From Magicicada septendecula (lineage: Eukaryota; Arthropoda; Insecta; Hemiptera; Cicadidae), in assembly GCA_034769895.1 (NCBI GenBank), contig CM068375.1:251637542-251701541 (forward strand): a DNA stretch of 64,000 nucleotides. Direction: 5' to 3'. How positions within the stretch are numbered: the stretch's first letter is position 1; every line of letters begins with the position of its first letter. Of the stretch, positions 1 to 12,372 are shown one piece after another. Position numbers and translations under genes: made by a program. The notes below the pieces were generated by a model. It was given only the letters and a program-made list of their open reading frames with translations, ran no database searches and had not been told where the DNA came from.

Positions 1-1339
1 GATGTTGGTGAGACGGTAAAACCAATAATTAATCACTGCTTTAAACAAATCGTTTTCCTTAAACCAGCAGTATACTAATCAAACTAGCATCCTATACTAC
101 AAACCAAAATACCCTTAAAATGATTTAAAAAACAAACTCAAAAATAAATACAAAAAGATAAAAATGGATGTCTTAAAAAACCCTAAAATATGTGAAAATC
201 TTAACACAAGTAGTCCGTAATTCCAAAATAAATAACAAATTAACAAATCTGTCACACACATGTGCGCATGCGTGCACACACACACACATACACACACAAC
301 ACACACACATGTATATGAAGACAGTTGAATTGTCAGTAGCAGGGGCAAGAGAAGAATGAGCAAGCATTGTGCTGACTGTGGCATGGCGAGTTGTAGTGAT
401 GTTAGACATATGCCTGAATAATGGACTGAACTCAATTTTGAGAATTTGTACAGGATTGTAGAAGTGATAGAAGCAAATAGAAAAAGAAACCATAGAAAAT
501 AGAAAAAAGTGTGTAAAGTAACCAAGATGTGCGGAAACCCTATAGATTGTTTGAAAATTATGACTATACTAGAAGTAAACAGGATTGGTGAGAACATGTA
601 CAGCAAAACAATAGACTGAAAATCACAATAAAAGCAAAAATGGATTGTTTAACAGCAGGTTATTACCTAAGCAATTCAGTCAGACTGATTGAAGTGGGTG
701 ATGGAAAGAATTTTTTTTTTATTAGCTGCTACAGTCTATGCTGCATCCCGCATTTTGATCTCCATTTCTCCCTATGCTTCCAGTCATCATCTTCAATAGC
801 TGGATCTCTCATGCTTTTCCCGAAACTTTTAGCACTTTATGTTGTTTTATAAATGACGAGTCGCTGGCACATCGATTCAACCTTCAGACTTGCAGGGCCA
901 GGATTTTCTGTAGGGGTTTTCTCCCTTAGCTGATATGCTCCAGATATTTGTAGAGCGCCAGAGACTCGCCCTTCACCCTCTCTCGTTTGCTACATAACAC
1001 ACACCCATTGTATTCCATGTACCCAGCAGCTGCACGAGATACGTGTATCTCTACGAGGACGTGAGAGTAGGATTTGTTGGCAGAACTGAATTTGATTTCT
1101 CGAACCCCTGACTCGTTTGTCAGGAATCCAGTGGGAATTTCTTGGAGTTTTGGTACTGTATAGACATCAGCAGTCTATACAGCTCCCAAGACCTTTTACC
1201 AACCTTTAGCTGCTTGAAAGAAAATAACTTGTTATTTAATTGGTTATTTTATGTAAAGTGTAGTGTTTTACATTGTATGTATAAGATTTTCAGTATACAT
1301 TGGGCATTCTGTATTGTGAGCAATATCCAAAGATGTGTA
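1..1339. other. AT-rich DNA without a supported gene
   Basis: No reading frame here is long enough or protein-like enough to call a gene. The longest, about 160 codons on the minus strand, runs straight through the CA microsatellite and is low-complexity. The stretch from about 855 to 1170 is less AT-rich than its surroundings and could be an exon or an old repeat, but nothing in it is recognisable. Confidence 0.5.
253..313. repeat. CA-rich microsatellite
   Basis: An interrupted CA/TG dinucleotide tract with a short purine-pyrimidine alternating segment (TGTGCGCATGCGTGCACA) in its left half. It is an ordinary microsatellite. Confidence 0.9.
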
Positions 1340-2627
1340 CAGTGAGGTAACTATGGAGGGGGGCATATCCCCCCAGAGATTTTAAAAATTCAACTGAAAT
1401 TTCATTAATCAGTAATGTAGGCCTATTTGTAAGCCAGTCTAAGTTTTAGACTTTATAAATAATTGTAGAAACAAAAATTATAGATTTTGCAAGTTAATAA
1501 AATAGAGTTTTCTTAATAGTGACAATTACTCAACAATTAGTAAATAAGAATATATTTGCAGCCATACAAAAAACAGTTATGCATGTTCCAGAAAATGAAC
1601 GCAGAGCCTATTTTATTATTGCTACATTTGTTTTTTCTGAGATACACTTCCCCTTAAAAGGTTGTCTTATGTCATGACTCCTCTAGTTTAATCTCTCTAT
1701 GGTTTGAACCACCGTTTTAGTCTAGAAATACTAGCAGTTACTTGACTTAAATTCAGTGAAATTAAAAGATCTTATTGCTGGATTTTACATTAAAAAATTC
1801 TTATCTTGATCAATTTTGTGAAAATTCAAACTTTTAAAAGTATTTTGTTTTAAAGTGGCTTTTTATTCATTGAACCCCTAATTTAAGATGTTATCCCAAC
1901 AATTTTTAACAAAAATGTTACAACATACTATACATCATTTTTAATGTATAGTAGGAATAAAATCTTTATTCTGTTTTGCCAAATTAATATGTCCCTTCTT
2001 TGTATAGTAATTAAAGGCAAGTGGCAGGATATTTCTGTTGGTAAGGTAAATTTTGTTTTTGTGCAGATGAGCATCTTGGGTCTGACGGGGTTTTAGATGA
2101 TGTTGCAGAGAATTCATGAAAAATTTATCTTGTTGATTAAACAAAATAATAATTGTAGTTTATTTTCAAATAAATGTATTAAAGTCAACCTTTCTAGTAT
2201 AAGTTATTTCATGTTTTTCCCAAAGTAGAATTTTATACGATAAATGTTTGATAAGTAATGTAGGACATTTGTCATAATTTGATGGAAAGAATAAAGACAC
2301 AGCAGAAATTTGTTCAGATTTGCAAAGAAAACTTCAATGTCCTAAACAAATTAAAGACTGTAAATCGTTGACAATGTATTTTAGTTTTTGTTAGATTAGG
2401 CTGAAATCTTTAAGCATGTAAATACTTTATGAAATAGTTAAGTCAATATTATGGACCTTTGGACATGATACTGATACTTCGTATACCCAATTATAATTGA
2501 GTATTTATAAAATTATTGGGAAAAATCATGAATACCTCATTTGTTCTGAAGAAAATGGGTGGTGAGTCCAGCCTTCAAAGTAGTCTCATCCCCCCTCCCC
2601 CAGAAGCAACTCCTAGTTATGCCACTG
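1340..2627. mobile_element. hAT-like non-autonomous DNA transposon
   Basis: The ends form imperfect terminal inverted repeats: left CAGTGAGGTAACTATGGA, and right, read on the other strand, CAGTGGCATAACTAGGAG. The flanks are gatgtgta (1332-1339) and catgtgta (2628-2635), an 8-bp target duplication with one mismatch. CAGTG-type ends with 8-bp duplications are characteristic of the hAT superfamily. The 1288-bp interior is AT-rich and has no transposase reading frame, so the copy would need a transposase supplied in trans. Next to the left end is a perfect hairpin of six G, CATAT, six C (1358-1374); a C-rich run lies inside the right end at 2590-2601. The superfamily call rests on ends and duplication length only. 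Confidence 0.65.
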
Positions 2628-3106
2628 CATGTGTATAATATCAGTGCTGGAATGTACTCCTTCAACTGAATTGCAATTATTTTGGAACGTTGCCTATAGA
2701 AAAATACAGCATAGAATTAAATCCATAGTATAATTCTTTGCAGTGTAAACTATAATTCAGATAGGGGAATCCATTGTGTTAGACCACAGGCTGCCAGCTC
2801 GTGGCATTGCTTGTGGCAATGACTGTAGTTGGTTATAGGAAATCCAGTGAGAAATTTGTTTGAACACAAGGTCTTGAGGAAAATGTCTGTAATGAATTCA
2901 AAACGGATATGTAAAATTACTGCAACAAACCAACCATTAATTTAGTACAATGATAACATTTTTAAATTAACAAAGCAGTTACAGAAATGCATATGACAAA
3001 ATACCTATTACAGTATTTCACCTACCAATGGAGCCAGTACTTCTATATACGGATTTACTATAATGAAGTTTTCAAAACTAAAATTATTAAGTGATAGGTT
3101 ATATTC
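2628..3106. other. Unique AT-rich spacer
   Basis: Nothing recognisable lies between the hAT-like element and the LTR retrotransposon. The last bases, atat plus tc (3101-3106), form the left insertion flank of the LTR element. Confidence 0.5.
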
Positions 3107-5030
3107 TGTAACGTCATGCTTTTATGTGAGGCACTTTAGCGAAACGTACACCTTTAGTCAAGCCCCAAATGTTGGGTTCGCCAATTCTGTAACGTACCGC
3201 TTAATGTGAGGTGTGCACTTGCGAAAGTGTTATTATATGCCTCACGCAGTATGCGTCACTTTTGAATTATACTAACTGACGTTTTAAAAGGTATAAATAA
3301 AGGATTTTGTTTATCTTGTTTTACTCAATCTAAAAGAAATCGAGAGTGTGTGATTTGGAGTCAAGGAGGTAATTTGTTCAGCCTTATGCAGAAGAGAGAG
3401 TAAGTATCATTATTGCCCCTCAGTTGTGACGATTTCTTCCGTATGTTGTGCTGAAATTTTCTTTAACTACCCACTACAATAAATTATAACACGTTATAAT
3501 TCAATATTAATTTTCAATAATATTGCTTTATTGATTATTGACTTTTGTCTCCTGCCACCAAAATATAGGTATCACAATTAATCTTTTTTTTTTTAAAAAA
3601 AAACATCATCTCGACTTTACCGAGTAAACATAGATCTGTCTAAGGAACAAAACATATATGTTGTTATTTACCCAATATTACGCTATAATAAAATACATCA
3701 GTTATTACATAATTCTTAGTAATTCCCCAGGGTTCAGGGTGAATTCTTTGTGTTATGAGAGTGTCAGAAATGGATAATTGCTACGCTTTACAAATATCAA
3801 AAAATTAATAAATAATTTTGTTTATTTTTCAAATATTACGTAGTTTCCGGAATTGCCGTAAGAGAGTAGCATGTATTTGTTTACTTTGAAAGAAACATGA
3901 TAAACTGAATATTTTTTGTTCTATTTCACTGTTAAAAAACGAGTTTTTTTCTGGACTTATTACGAAAAATGTTTATATTACCTCGCTCCGTGTTGTCCTT
4001 ACTGGATTGAAGTTTTATTCTGTGATGAGGTACGTCTTGCGTTATTATTTCCTTTTCGTTTGGAGTATTTTCTAATTGTCTACTGGAAGTAGGCCGAACT
4101 ATATTGGATCCTCAGAATGTTTTCATCCACTGGTTTTTAATGTATATCACCATTTAATTTGGATTCCTCAGGTATAATTAGTTAGTATTCACTTTGTTTA
4201 TTACTCTTGCGTGAATTTCGCCTCCTCCAACGTCCAAAAAAGGTTTTATTTATAATTTTTGTCGCATCGTTTCTTCAACTCCCCGGTTTAGTTCAAAATT
4301 TTTATATCTTATTAACAATACTTGTTATTTTTCATCACTCTTAGTAACACATAGTATTTTTATTATGTAGGCAGTTTGTGATTATTATAAATTTATATTT
4401 TATTTATGGAAAAATAATTCCCTTCCATTCCGGTTTCTTTACTAATTTAATTTACATAATATGTTTTGGTTAATTTTTTTATAACATTGTATATAAATAT
4501 TTTATCATTTTATTATCATTAAATAAATTTATATATTATGTATTTAGTCTCGAATAGTGTTCATACCCGGTACTACTTCCTGTTGCCATTTCCTTCATAG
4601 GATTATTTTAATTTTATATTATCTTTGGTAGTTAAAATTTTTATGTCTTTTAAAATTAACCCTGGGTTTTCTTACAATCTAACACAATTATTTGAAACAA
4701 TATAATATTAACTTGGGTATAACAAATTGTGGTTCATACAATATAAATTACAATAAATAAATAAAATTACAAAAATCAATTAGTATTATTACATACTACT
4801 TCCATAGTTTTATCCTATCCAACACATACAGCACAGTTTGGTAATACATTAATTTCACTTTGGTTTGTCACCTCAATGGGTACACTAGAACTCACTTCGC
4901 ACTATATACCACTCGAATTGTTTATTATGTTGAGTGATATAATTAAATTTTGAGCGAGCTTTAGTTTTACCCATTTCTGACTTTTATTCTCATGATTTAC
5001 TTTATTGGGACCGGGTTATGTACCGTTACA
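3107..5030 (-). repeat. LTR, left copy (3' LTR in coding orientation)
   Basis: A 1924-bp LTR, TG...CA. Compared with the other two it carries private differences near 3115 (a for c), 3359 (a for g), 3440 (c for t) and in the T-run near 3947. Between 3107 and about 3230 it holds a degenerate direct repeat of its own terminus at an offset of 81 bp. A T/A-rich palindromic block lies near 3584-3604. Confidence 0.88.
3291..3407 (+). promoter_or_regulatory. Candidate antisense core promoter and splice donor inside the LTR
   Basis: On the strand opposite to gag there is TATAAATA at 3292, an arthropod-type initiator-like tcaatc at 3325-3330, and a near-consensus 5' splice donor GTAAGTAT at 3400-3407. 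The TATA-to-initiator spacing of about 35 bp is slightly long. The same sequence recurs in the LTRs at 7740 and 12373. This is a motif-level inference; it would drive transcription into the long part of the LTR, antisense to gag. Confidence 0.3.
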
Positions 5031-7739
5031 TAAAGCCCCCCCACTAGAACAAATTTATTTTAGTTCAACTCGTTGATAGAAATAAATTGTTGATTGGTTC
5101 AAGTCTCCTAATGGTCTTGACTTTATTTTCATAATAGTGTTTTATTTCTGACTGATTATACACTCCGGTAATTCAGACTTGTGGTAATTGCTGTTTTCTT
5201 ACTTAACTCTCTCTCTCTTGGAGGCAAATTCATCAATTATTTCTCTGGGTAGTAGTACTTCCACATTTTATTTGATAAGGACTGGTCACACTAATCATAT
5301 TAAACTTGTTTTAACACTCATTTCTATTTACTTTTATATACTCGCTTTATCAATTAAGCATTGGTCTGCTATCTTCCTTCTATTTTCTTCATTTATACTT
5401 CTGGAATCTAATATCAATCTTTTCAGCTATTTTATAGTTATTATCCCTTAAATATTCAATTTCCCTAACATTTTTCCCTATCTTGTGCGGTGGTTCCAGT
5501 CGGGTGGCCACTCTGGGTCCATACACCGCTGTCCATCCTTACACCTTCTGAGACCAGGGGAACATCATCCCTGCTCATAAAAATTATTGCCGGAACATTT
5601 CTACGGTCAATACATAAAAATAAAAAAATTATAAGTAGTAGTCAATTAGCGACTAGTACCAAACACTTTTGGGATTCTTCATACTGTAGCTGTTTGTATT
5701 TATTTATATATTTCTTCTTCTCCTTGATTCCTTCTTCTTTTCCATCAACTAATAGCATATAACATTATTGATAGGCCATATATGTTAAAATTCTTTTGAC
5801 TTTACTTCTTGTGACATATTTCTCCGTATCATTTCTTCTTATATAATCTTCAATTCCGAGAAATTCAAATTTTTGTTGTATTAATTATCATCCTCCTTCA
5901 GTTTCATTGGAGTCATTAAATTATTCTTTATTCTTCTTATCTGAGCACATTACCATTCAACATATAATTCTTTTTCTGTTTGTTACCATTAAAAATATTA
6001 CTTTTCCTATTATTTCAGTTTAAATCAGTTATTTATAATTAAATTATATAATCTGTTCTTACATTTTCTTAGTGGTTTGTTGTTTGTTAAATTATATGGT
6101 TTTAAAATAACTTGAGTAAGATGTCCTTACATGCTTTTTGAATTTTGGGGTTTTAGTCTCTTCACTTTATATTATATTGTTCGAAATAACTTGAGTAAGT
6201 TGTCCTTACAGTTTTTTAGAATTTTGGGGTTTTTATATTTACACTGGGTTGCTTGGTCCTGTATCCATAAAATCCGTCCCTTTTTTCTGGTTTGTTTGGA
6301 GTCTGTTTAACCGTGGTCCATTATTTCAGGTACTCCATGTTCTCGGATTGCTGGGGTGTTCGTAATTAATTCTCTTCTTGATAATCTTCTTACCATCCGG
6401 CTCTCCCACTTTGCTGCTATTAAACTTTCACTTAAGTACCGGTCTTCCGTTATATTTCGTTCCTTTTTAACTAACCAGTATTGTACCTCCTCAAACATAA
6501 CATAGTTGCTCATATTTAATCTCATTTCATTCCCTTTTACCTCTGAATTATTTGCCAAATATTTGAATGTTATATTCCGTCTTGATAATCTGACTAATAT
6601 CTTCTGATGCACTTCAATCATCGACACATTTAACTGGGATGTAAACTTAATTAACTCCCTCTGTTCCTTAATTGGAAGGTTAAATAGATTAATTAATCCA
6701 CCTGTAATCATCTCCCATTCTTCCTTGGTATTTATTATTTTCTTTCTACTTGTTTTTATTATTTCCTTGGTCTTCTTTTCCACGGTTTGAACATCCTTTT
6801 TGTTGTGGCTATTTTTATTTTCAGATGGCATTACACCTTGGTATTCTGTAATTTCTATTTCCTTCCTCCTCTCTTCTGTATTCGGACTTACTTTAATACC
6901 TTCTGAAGTGCTGTCCAATGTTTCATCCAAATTATTGGAACTATGGTCCATTTGTTTATTTGTCTCCTCTTTGTATGTATCTGCTTTTTGGATACGCGTA
7001 TTAACATTTTCAAACTTCTCTCCGAAAGTTTTCCATATCTCCTTATTGACATTCTCCATTTTACACTCAAATTGTTTTAAATTCTTATTATTCTCTTCAA
7101 ATTTTGCATTCATCTCTTCCCTTTGTCCTTCAATAGTTTCTTTCAGTTCATTGTATTGTTCATTCATGGTTTGTTTGATATTTCCATGAATGGTTTCTAT
7201 TTTTTCATTTAGTTGTTTGACTAAATTTTCCTGAATGCTATCTATTTTCTCATTGGTCTGTCTATTTTGTTCCTCCTGTTTCTTAAAATTCTCCTTATTT
7301 TCCTCATTGGTTTGTCTATTTTGTTCCTCCTGTTTCTTAAATTTTTCGTCTATTTTATCATTGGTTTGTTTATTGCTTTCCATAATAATTCTCAACATCT
7401 CCTGCATGCTCATGTCTTCTTTTTGGGTGGATTTATCTGGTTGGTCCCCTTGGGCATCCTCTTCCACTATTTCCTTTTCCGTATCCATAACTACTTCGGT
7501 TTCTTCTGTATCACCTGTCTGTTGGTCCATTTCACTGTCCGTGACTAACTCTATTTCTTGTTCCTGTCCACCTTCTTCAATCTCCTTTTCTTCTGCCCTC
7601 TTCTTCGATTTTCCTCGGGTATTAGGCATTTCTTGTTTTCTCATAACTGCCAACGATAATTAGATTTTTTGATATATCTTTTTTATTAAATATCGAAATT
7701 CTTTTCTAATTACCGCCCTTTTACGTTGAGCGCCAAATC
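5031..7739 (-). mobile_element. LTR element internal region, copy 1 (gag intact, no pol)
   Basis: A 2709-bp internal region. In coding (minus) orientation it has a primer-binding-like TGGCGC motif next to the LTR at 7740, a leader of about 90 bp, the gag-like ORF, then about 1.27 kb (5031-6306) without a credible reading frame, then the polypurine-like tract. No protease, reverse transcriptase, RNase H or integrase motif is visible, so the element must borrow its enzymes. Confidence 0.8.
6307..7644 (-). CDS. Gag-like coiled-coil protein of the LTR element (copy 1)
   Basis: An open frame of 445 codons from the ATG at 7644; a TTG three codons upstream also extends the frame. The N-terminal third is acidic (many E, D, Q), including a tract rich in TEE and MDTEKEIVEED. 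From about residue 75 to 230 it is Q/N/K/E-rich and predicted coiled coil. It contains two near-identical tandem copies of KKQEEQNRQTNE. The C-terminal part, from about residue 300, is better ordered and basic (LVRLSRRNITFKYL, RMVRRLSRRELI). There is no CCHC zinc knuckle and no protease motif. Position directly after the primer-binding-like site, plus coiled coil and basic C-terminus, suggest Gag. I do not recognise the exact family, and the role is inferred from position. Confidence 0.65.
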   Translation of the reverse strand: MRKQEMPNTRGKSKKRAEEKEIEEGGQEQEIELVTDSEMDQQTGDTEETEVVMDTEKEIVEEDAQGDQPDKSTQKEDMSMQEMLRIIMESNKQTNDKIDEKFKKQEEQNRQTNEENKENFKKQEEQNRQTNEKIDSIQENLVKQLNEKIETIHGNIKQTMNEQYNELKETIEGQREEMNAKFEENNKNLKQFECKMENVNKEIWKTFGEKFENVNTRIQKADTYKEETNKQMDHSSNNLDETLDSTSEGIKVSPNTEERRKEIEITEYQGVMPSENKNSHNKKDVQTVEKKTKEIIKTSRKKIINTKEEWEMITGGLINLFNLPIKEQRELIKFTSQLNVSMIEVHQKILVRLSRRNITFKYLANNSEVKGNEMRLNMSNYVMFEEVQYWLVKKERNITEDRYLSESLIAAKWESRMVRRLSRRELITNTPAIREHGVPEIMDHG

Positions 7740-9663
7740 TGTAACGTCCTGCTTTTATGTGAGGCACTTTAGCGAAACGTACACCTTTAGTCAAGCCCCA
7801 AATGTTGGGTTCGCCAATTCTGTAACGTACCGCTTAATGTGAGGTGTGCACTTGCGAAAGTGTTATTATATGCCTCACGCAGTATGCGTCACTTTTGAAT
7901 TATACTAACTGACGTTTTAAAAGGTATAAATAAAGGATTTTGTTTATCTTGTTTTACTCAATCTAAAAGAAATCGAGAGTGTGTGATTTGGGGTCAAGGA
8001 GGTAATTTGTTCAGCCTTATGCAGAAGAGAGAGTAAGTATCATTATTGCCCCTCAGTTGTGACGATTTCTTCTGTATGTTGTGCTGAAATTTTCTTTAAC
8101 TACCCACTACAATAAATTATAACACGTTATAATTCAATATTAATTTTCAATAATATTGCTTTATTGATTATTGACTTTTGTCTCCTGCCACCAAAATATA
8201 GGTATCACAATTAATCTTTTTTTTTTTAAAAAAAAACATCATCTCGACTTTACCGAGTAAACATAGATCTGTCTAAGGAACAAAACATATATGTTGTTAT
8301 TTACCCAATATTACGCTATAATAAAATACATCAGTTATTACATAATTCTTAGTAATTCCCCAGGGTTCAGGGTGAATTCTTTGTGTTATGAGAGTGTCAG
8401 AAATGGATAATTGCTACGCTTTACAAATATCAAAAAATTAATAAATAATTTTGTTTATTTTTCAAATATTACGTAGTTTCCGGAATTGCCGTAAGAGAGT
8501 AGCATGTATTTGTTTACTTTGAAAGAAACATGATAAACTGAATATTTTTTGTTCTATTTCACTGTTAAAAAACGAGTTTTCTTCTGGACTTATTACGAAA
8601 AATGTTTATATTACCTCGCTCCGTGTTGTCCTTACTGGATTGAAGTTTTATTCTGTGATGAGGTACGTCTTGCGTTATTATTTCCTTTTCGTTTGGAGTA
8701 TTTTCTAATTGTCTACTGGAAGTAGGCCGAACTATATTGGATCCTCAGAATGTTTTCATCCACTGGTTTTTAATGTATATCACCATTTAATTTGGATTCC
8801 TCAGGTATAATTAGTTAGTATTCACTTTGTTTATTACTCTTGCGTGAATTTCGCCTCCTCCAACGTCCAAAAAAGGTTTTATTTATAATTTTTGTCGCAT
8901 CGTTTCTTCAACTCCCCGGTTTAGTTCAAAATTTTTATATCTTATTAACAATACTTGTTATTTTTCATCACTCTTAGTAACACATAGTATTTTTATTATG
9001 TAGGCAGTTTGTGATTATTATAAATTTATATTTTATTTATGGAAAAATAATTCCCTTCCATTCCGGTTTCTTTACTAATTTAATTTACATAATATGTTTT
9101 GGTTAATTTTTTTATAACATTGTATATAAATATTTTATCATTTTATTATCATTAAATAAATTTATATATTATGTATTTAGTCTCGAATAGTGTTCATACC
9201 CGGTACTACTTCCTGTTGCCATTTCCTTCATAGGATTATTTTAATTTTATATTATCTTTGGTAGTTAAAATTTTTATGTCTTTTAAAATTAACCCTGGGT
9301 TTTCTTACAATCTAACACAATTATTTGAAACAATATAATATTAACTTGGGTATAACAAATTGTGGTTCATACAATATAAATTACAATAAATAAATAAAAT
9401 TACAAAAATCAATTAGTATTATTACATACTACTTCCATAGTTTTATCCTATCCAACACATACAGCACAGTTTGGTAATACATTAATTTCACTTTGGTTTG
9501 TCACCTCAATGGGTACACTAGAACTCACTTCGCACTATATACCACTCGAATTGTTTATTATGTTGAGTGATATAATTAAATTTTGAGCGAGCTTTAGTTT
9601 TACCCATTTCTGACTTTTATTCTCATGATTTACTTTATTGGGACCGGGTTATGTACCGTTACA
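7740..9663 (-). repeat. LTR, middle copy (shared by both internal regions)
   Basis: 1924 bp, differing from the right LTR at one visible position (ccggg here against cctgg near 14278). It is both the 5' LTR of copy 1 and the 3' LTR of copy 2, as expected after unequal recombination between LTRs. Confidence 0.88.
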
Positions 9664-12372
9664 TAAAGCCCCCCCACTAGAACAAATTTATTTTAGTTCA
9701 ACTCGTTGATAGAAATAAATTGTTGATTGGTTCAAGTCTCCTAATGGTCTTGACTTTATTTTCATAATAGTGTTTTATTTCTGACTGATTATACACTCCG
9801 GTAATTCAGACTTGTGGTAATTGCTGTTTTCTTACTTAACTCTCTCTCTCTTGGAGGCAAATTCATCAATTATTTCTCTGGGTAGTAGTACTTCCACATT
9901 TTATTTGATAAGGACTGGTCACACTAATCATATTAAACTTGTTTTAACACTCATTTCTATTTACTTTTATATACTCGCTTTATCAATTAAGCATTGGTCT
10001 GCTATCTTCCTTCTATTTTCTTCATTTATACTTCTGGAATCTAATATCAATCTTTTCAGCTATTTTATAGTTATTATCCCTTAAATATTCAATTTCCCTA
10101 ACATTTTTCCCTATCTTGTGCGGTGGTTCCAGTCGGGTGGCCACTCTGGGTCCATACACCGCTGTCCATCCTTACACCTTCTGAGACCAGGGGAACATCA
10201 TCCCTGCTCATAAAAATTATTGCCGGAACATTTCTACGGTCAATACATAAAAATAAAAAAATTATAAGTAGTAGTCAATTAGCGACTAGTACCAAACACT
10301 TTTGGGATTCTTCATACTGTAGCTGTTTGTATTTATTTATATATTTCTTCTTCTCCTTGATTCCTTCTTCTTTTCCATCAACTAATAGCATATAACATTA
10401 TTGATAGGCCATATATGTTAAAATTCTTTTGACTTTACTTCTTGTGACATATTTCTCCGTATCATTTCTTCTTATATAATCTTCAATTCCGAGAAATTCA
10501 AATTTTTGTTGTATTAATTATCATCCTCCTTCAGTTTCATTGGAGTCATTAAATTATTCTTTATTCTTCTTATCTGAGCACATTACCATTCAACATATAA
10601 TTCTTTTTCTGTTTGTTACCATTAAAAATATTACTTTTCCTATTATTTCAGTTTAAATCAGTTATTTATAATTAAATTATATAATCTGTTCTTACATTTT
10701 CTTAGTGGTTTGTTGTTTGTTAAATTATATGGTTTTAAAATAACTTGAGTAAGATGTCCTTACATGCTTTTTGAATTTTGGGGTTTTAGTCTCTTCACTT
10801 TATATTATATTGTTCGAAATAACTTGAGTAAGTTGTCCTTACAGTTTTTTAGAATTTTGGGGTTTTTATATTTACACTGGGTTGCTTGGTCCTGTATCCA
10901 TAAAATCCGTCCCTTTTTTCTGGTTTGTTTGGAGTCTGTTTAACCGTGGTCCATTATTTCAGGTACTCCATGTTCTCGGATTGCTGGGGTGTTCGTAATT
11001 AATTCTCTTCTTGATAATCTTCTTACCATCCGGCTCTCCCACTTTGCTGCTATTAAACTTTCACTTAAGTACCGGTCTTCCGTTATATTTCGTTCCTTTT
11101 TAACTAACCAGTATTGTACCTCCTCAAACATAACATAGTTGCTCATATTTAATCTCATTTCATTCCCTTTTACCTCTGAATTATTTGCCAAATATTTGAA
11201 TGTTATATTCCGTCTTGATAATCTGACTAATATCTTCTGATGCACTTCAATCATCGACACATTTAACTGGGATGTAAACTTAATTAACTCCCTCTGTTCC
11301 TTAATTGGAAGGTTAAATACATTAATTAATCCACCTGTAATCATCTCCCATTCTTCCTTGGTATTTATTATTTTCTTTCTACTTGTTTTTATTATTTCCT
11401 TGGTCTTCTTTTCCACGGTTTGAACATCCTTTTTGTTGTGGCTATTTTTATTTTCAGATGGCATTACACCTTGGTATTCTGTAATTTCTATTTCCTTCCT
11501 CCTCTCTTCTGTATTCGGACTTACTTTAATACCTTCTGAAGTGCTGTCCAATGTTTCATCCAAATTATTGGAACTATGGTCCATTTGTTTATTTGTCTCC
11601 TCTTTGTATGTATCTGCTTTTTGGATACGCGTATTAACATTTTCAAACTTCTCTCCGAAAGTTTTCCATATCTCCTTATTGACATTCTCCATTTTACACT
11701 CAAATTGTTTTAAATTCTTATTATTCTCTTCAAATTTTGCATTCATCTCTTCCCTTTGTCCTTCAATAGTTTCTTTCAGTTCATTGTATTGTTCATTCAT
11801 GGTTTGTTTGATATTTCCATGAATGGTTTCTATTTTTTCATTTAGTTGTTTGACTAAATTTTCCTGAATGCTATCTATTTTCTCATTGGTCTGTCTATTT
11901 TGTTCCTCCTGTTTCTTAAAATTCTCCTTATTTTCCTCATTGGTTTATCTATTTTGTTCCTCCTGTTTCTTAAATTTTTCGTCTATTTTATCATTGGTTT
12001 GTTTATTGCTTTCCATAATAATTCTCAACATCTCCTGCATGCTCATGTCTTCTTTTTGGGTGGATTTATCTGGTTGGTCCCCTTGGGCATCCTCTTCCAC
12101 TATTTCCTTTTCCGTATCCATAACTACTTCGGTTTCTTCTGTATCACCTGTCTGTTGGTCCATTTCACTGTCCGTGACTAACTCTATTTCTTGTTCCTGT
12201 CCACCTTCTTCAATCTCCTTTTCTTCTGCCCTCTTCTTCGATTTTCCTCGGGTATTAGGCATTTCTTGTTTTCTCATAACTGCCAACGATAATTAGATTT
12301 TTTGATATATCTTTTTTATTAAATATCGAAATTCTTTTCTAATTACCGCCCTTTTACGTTGAGCGCCAAATC
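9664..12372 (-). mobile_element. LTR element internal region, copy 2 (gag with a stop)
   Basis: 2709 bp, the same length as copy 1. I noticed two coding differences: a nonsense change at 11945-11947 and a Leu/Val change near 11317. The primer-binding-like and polypurine-like motifs are present at the same places. Confidence 0.8.
10940..12277 (-). pseudogene. Gag-like ORF with one nonsense codon (copy 2)
   Basis: It is collinear with the intact gag at 6307-7644. At codon 111 the glutamine codon of copy 1 (CAA) is TAA here (11945-11947 on the plus strand), inside the second QTNE repeat. The rest stays open to the same terminator. A single substitution separates this from a full-length frame, so the inactivation is recent. 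Confidence 0.75.

Noticed and set aside
115..606. Minus-strand frame of 163 codons
   Set aside because: It is low-complexity, reads through a CA microsatellite as CVCVC, and shows no domain.
640..1345. Small plus-strand frames of 70 and 67 codons
   Set aside because: They are short and AT-biased, without recognisable domains or splice context strong enough to call exons.
5188..5762. Two plus-strand frames (87 and 90 codons) in the LTR element, repeated at 9821-10395
   Set aside because: They lie on the strand opposite to gag in the non-coding 3' region, and their conservation is explained by the recent 4633-bp duplication.
6800..7663. Plus-strand frames overlapping gag (129, 142 and 93 codons)
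   Set aside because: They are antisense shadows of the Q/E/K-rich gag frame, giving S/F/L-rich sequence without features.
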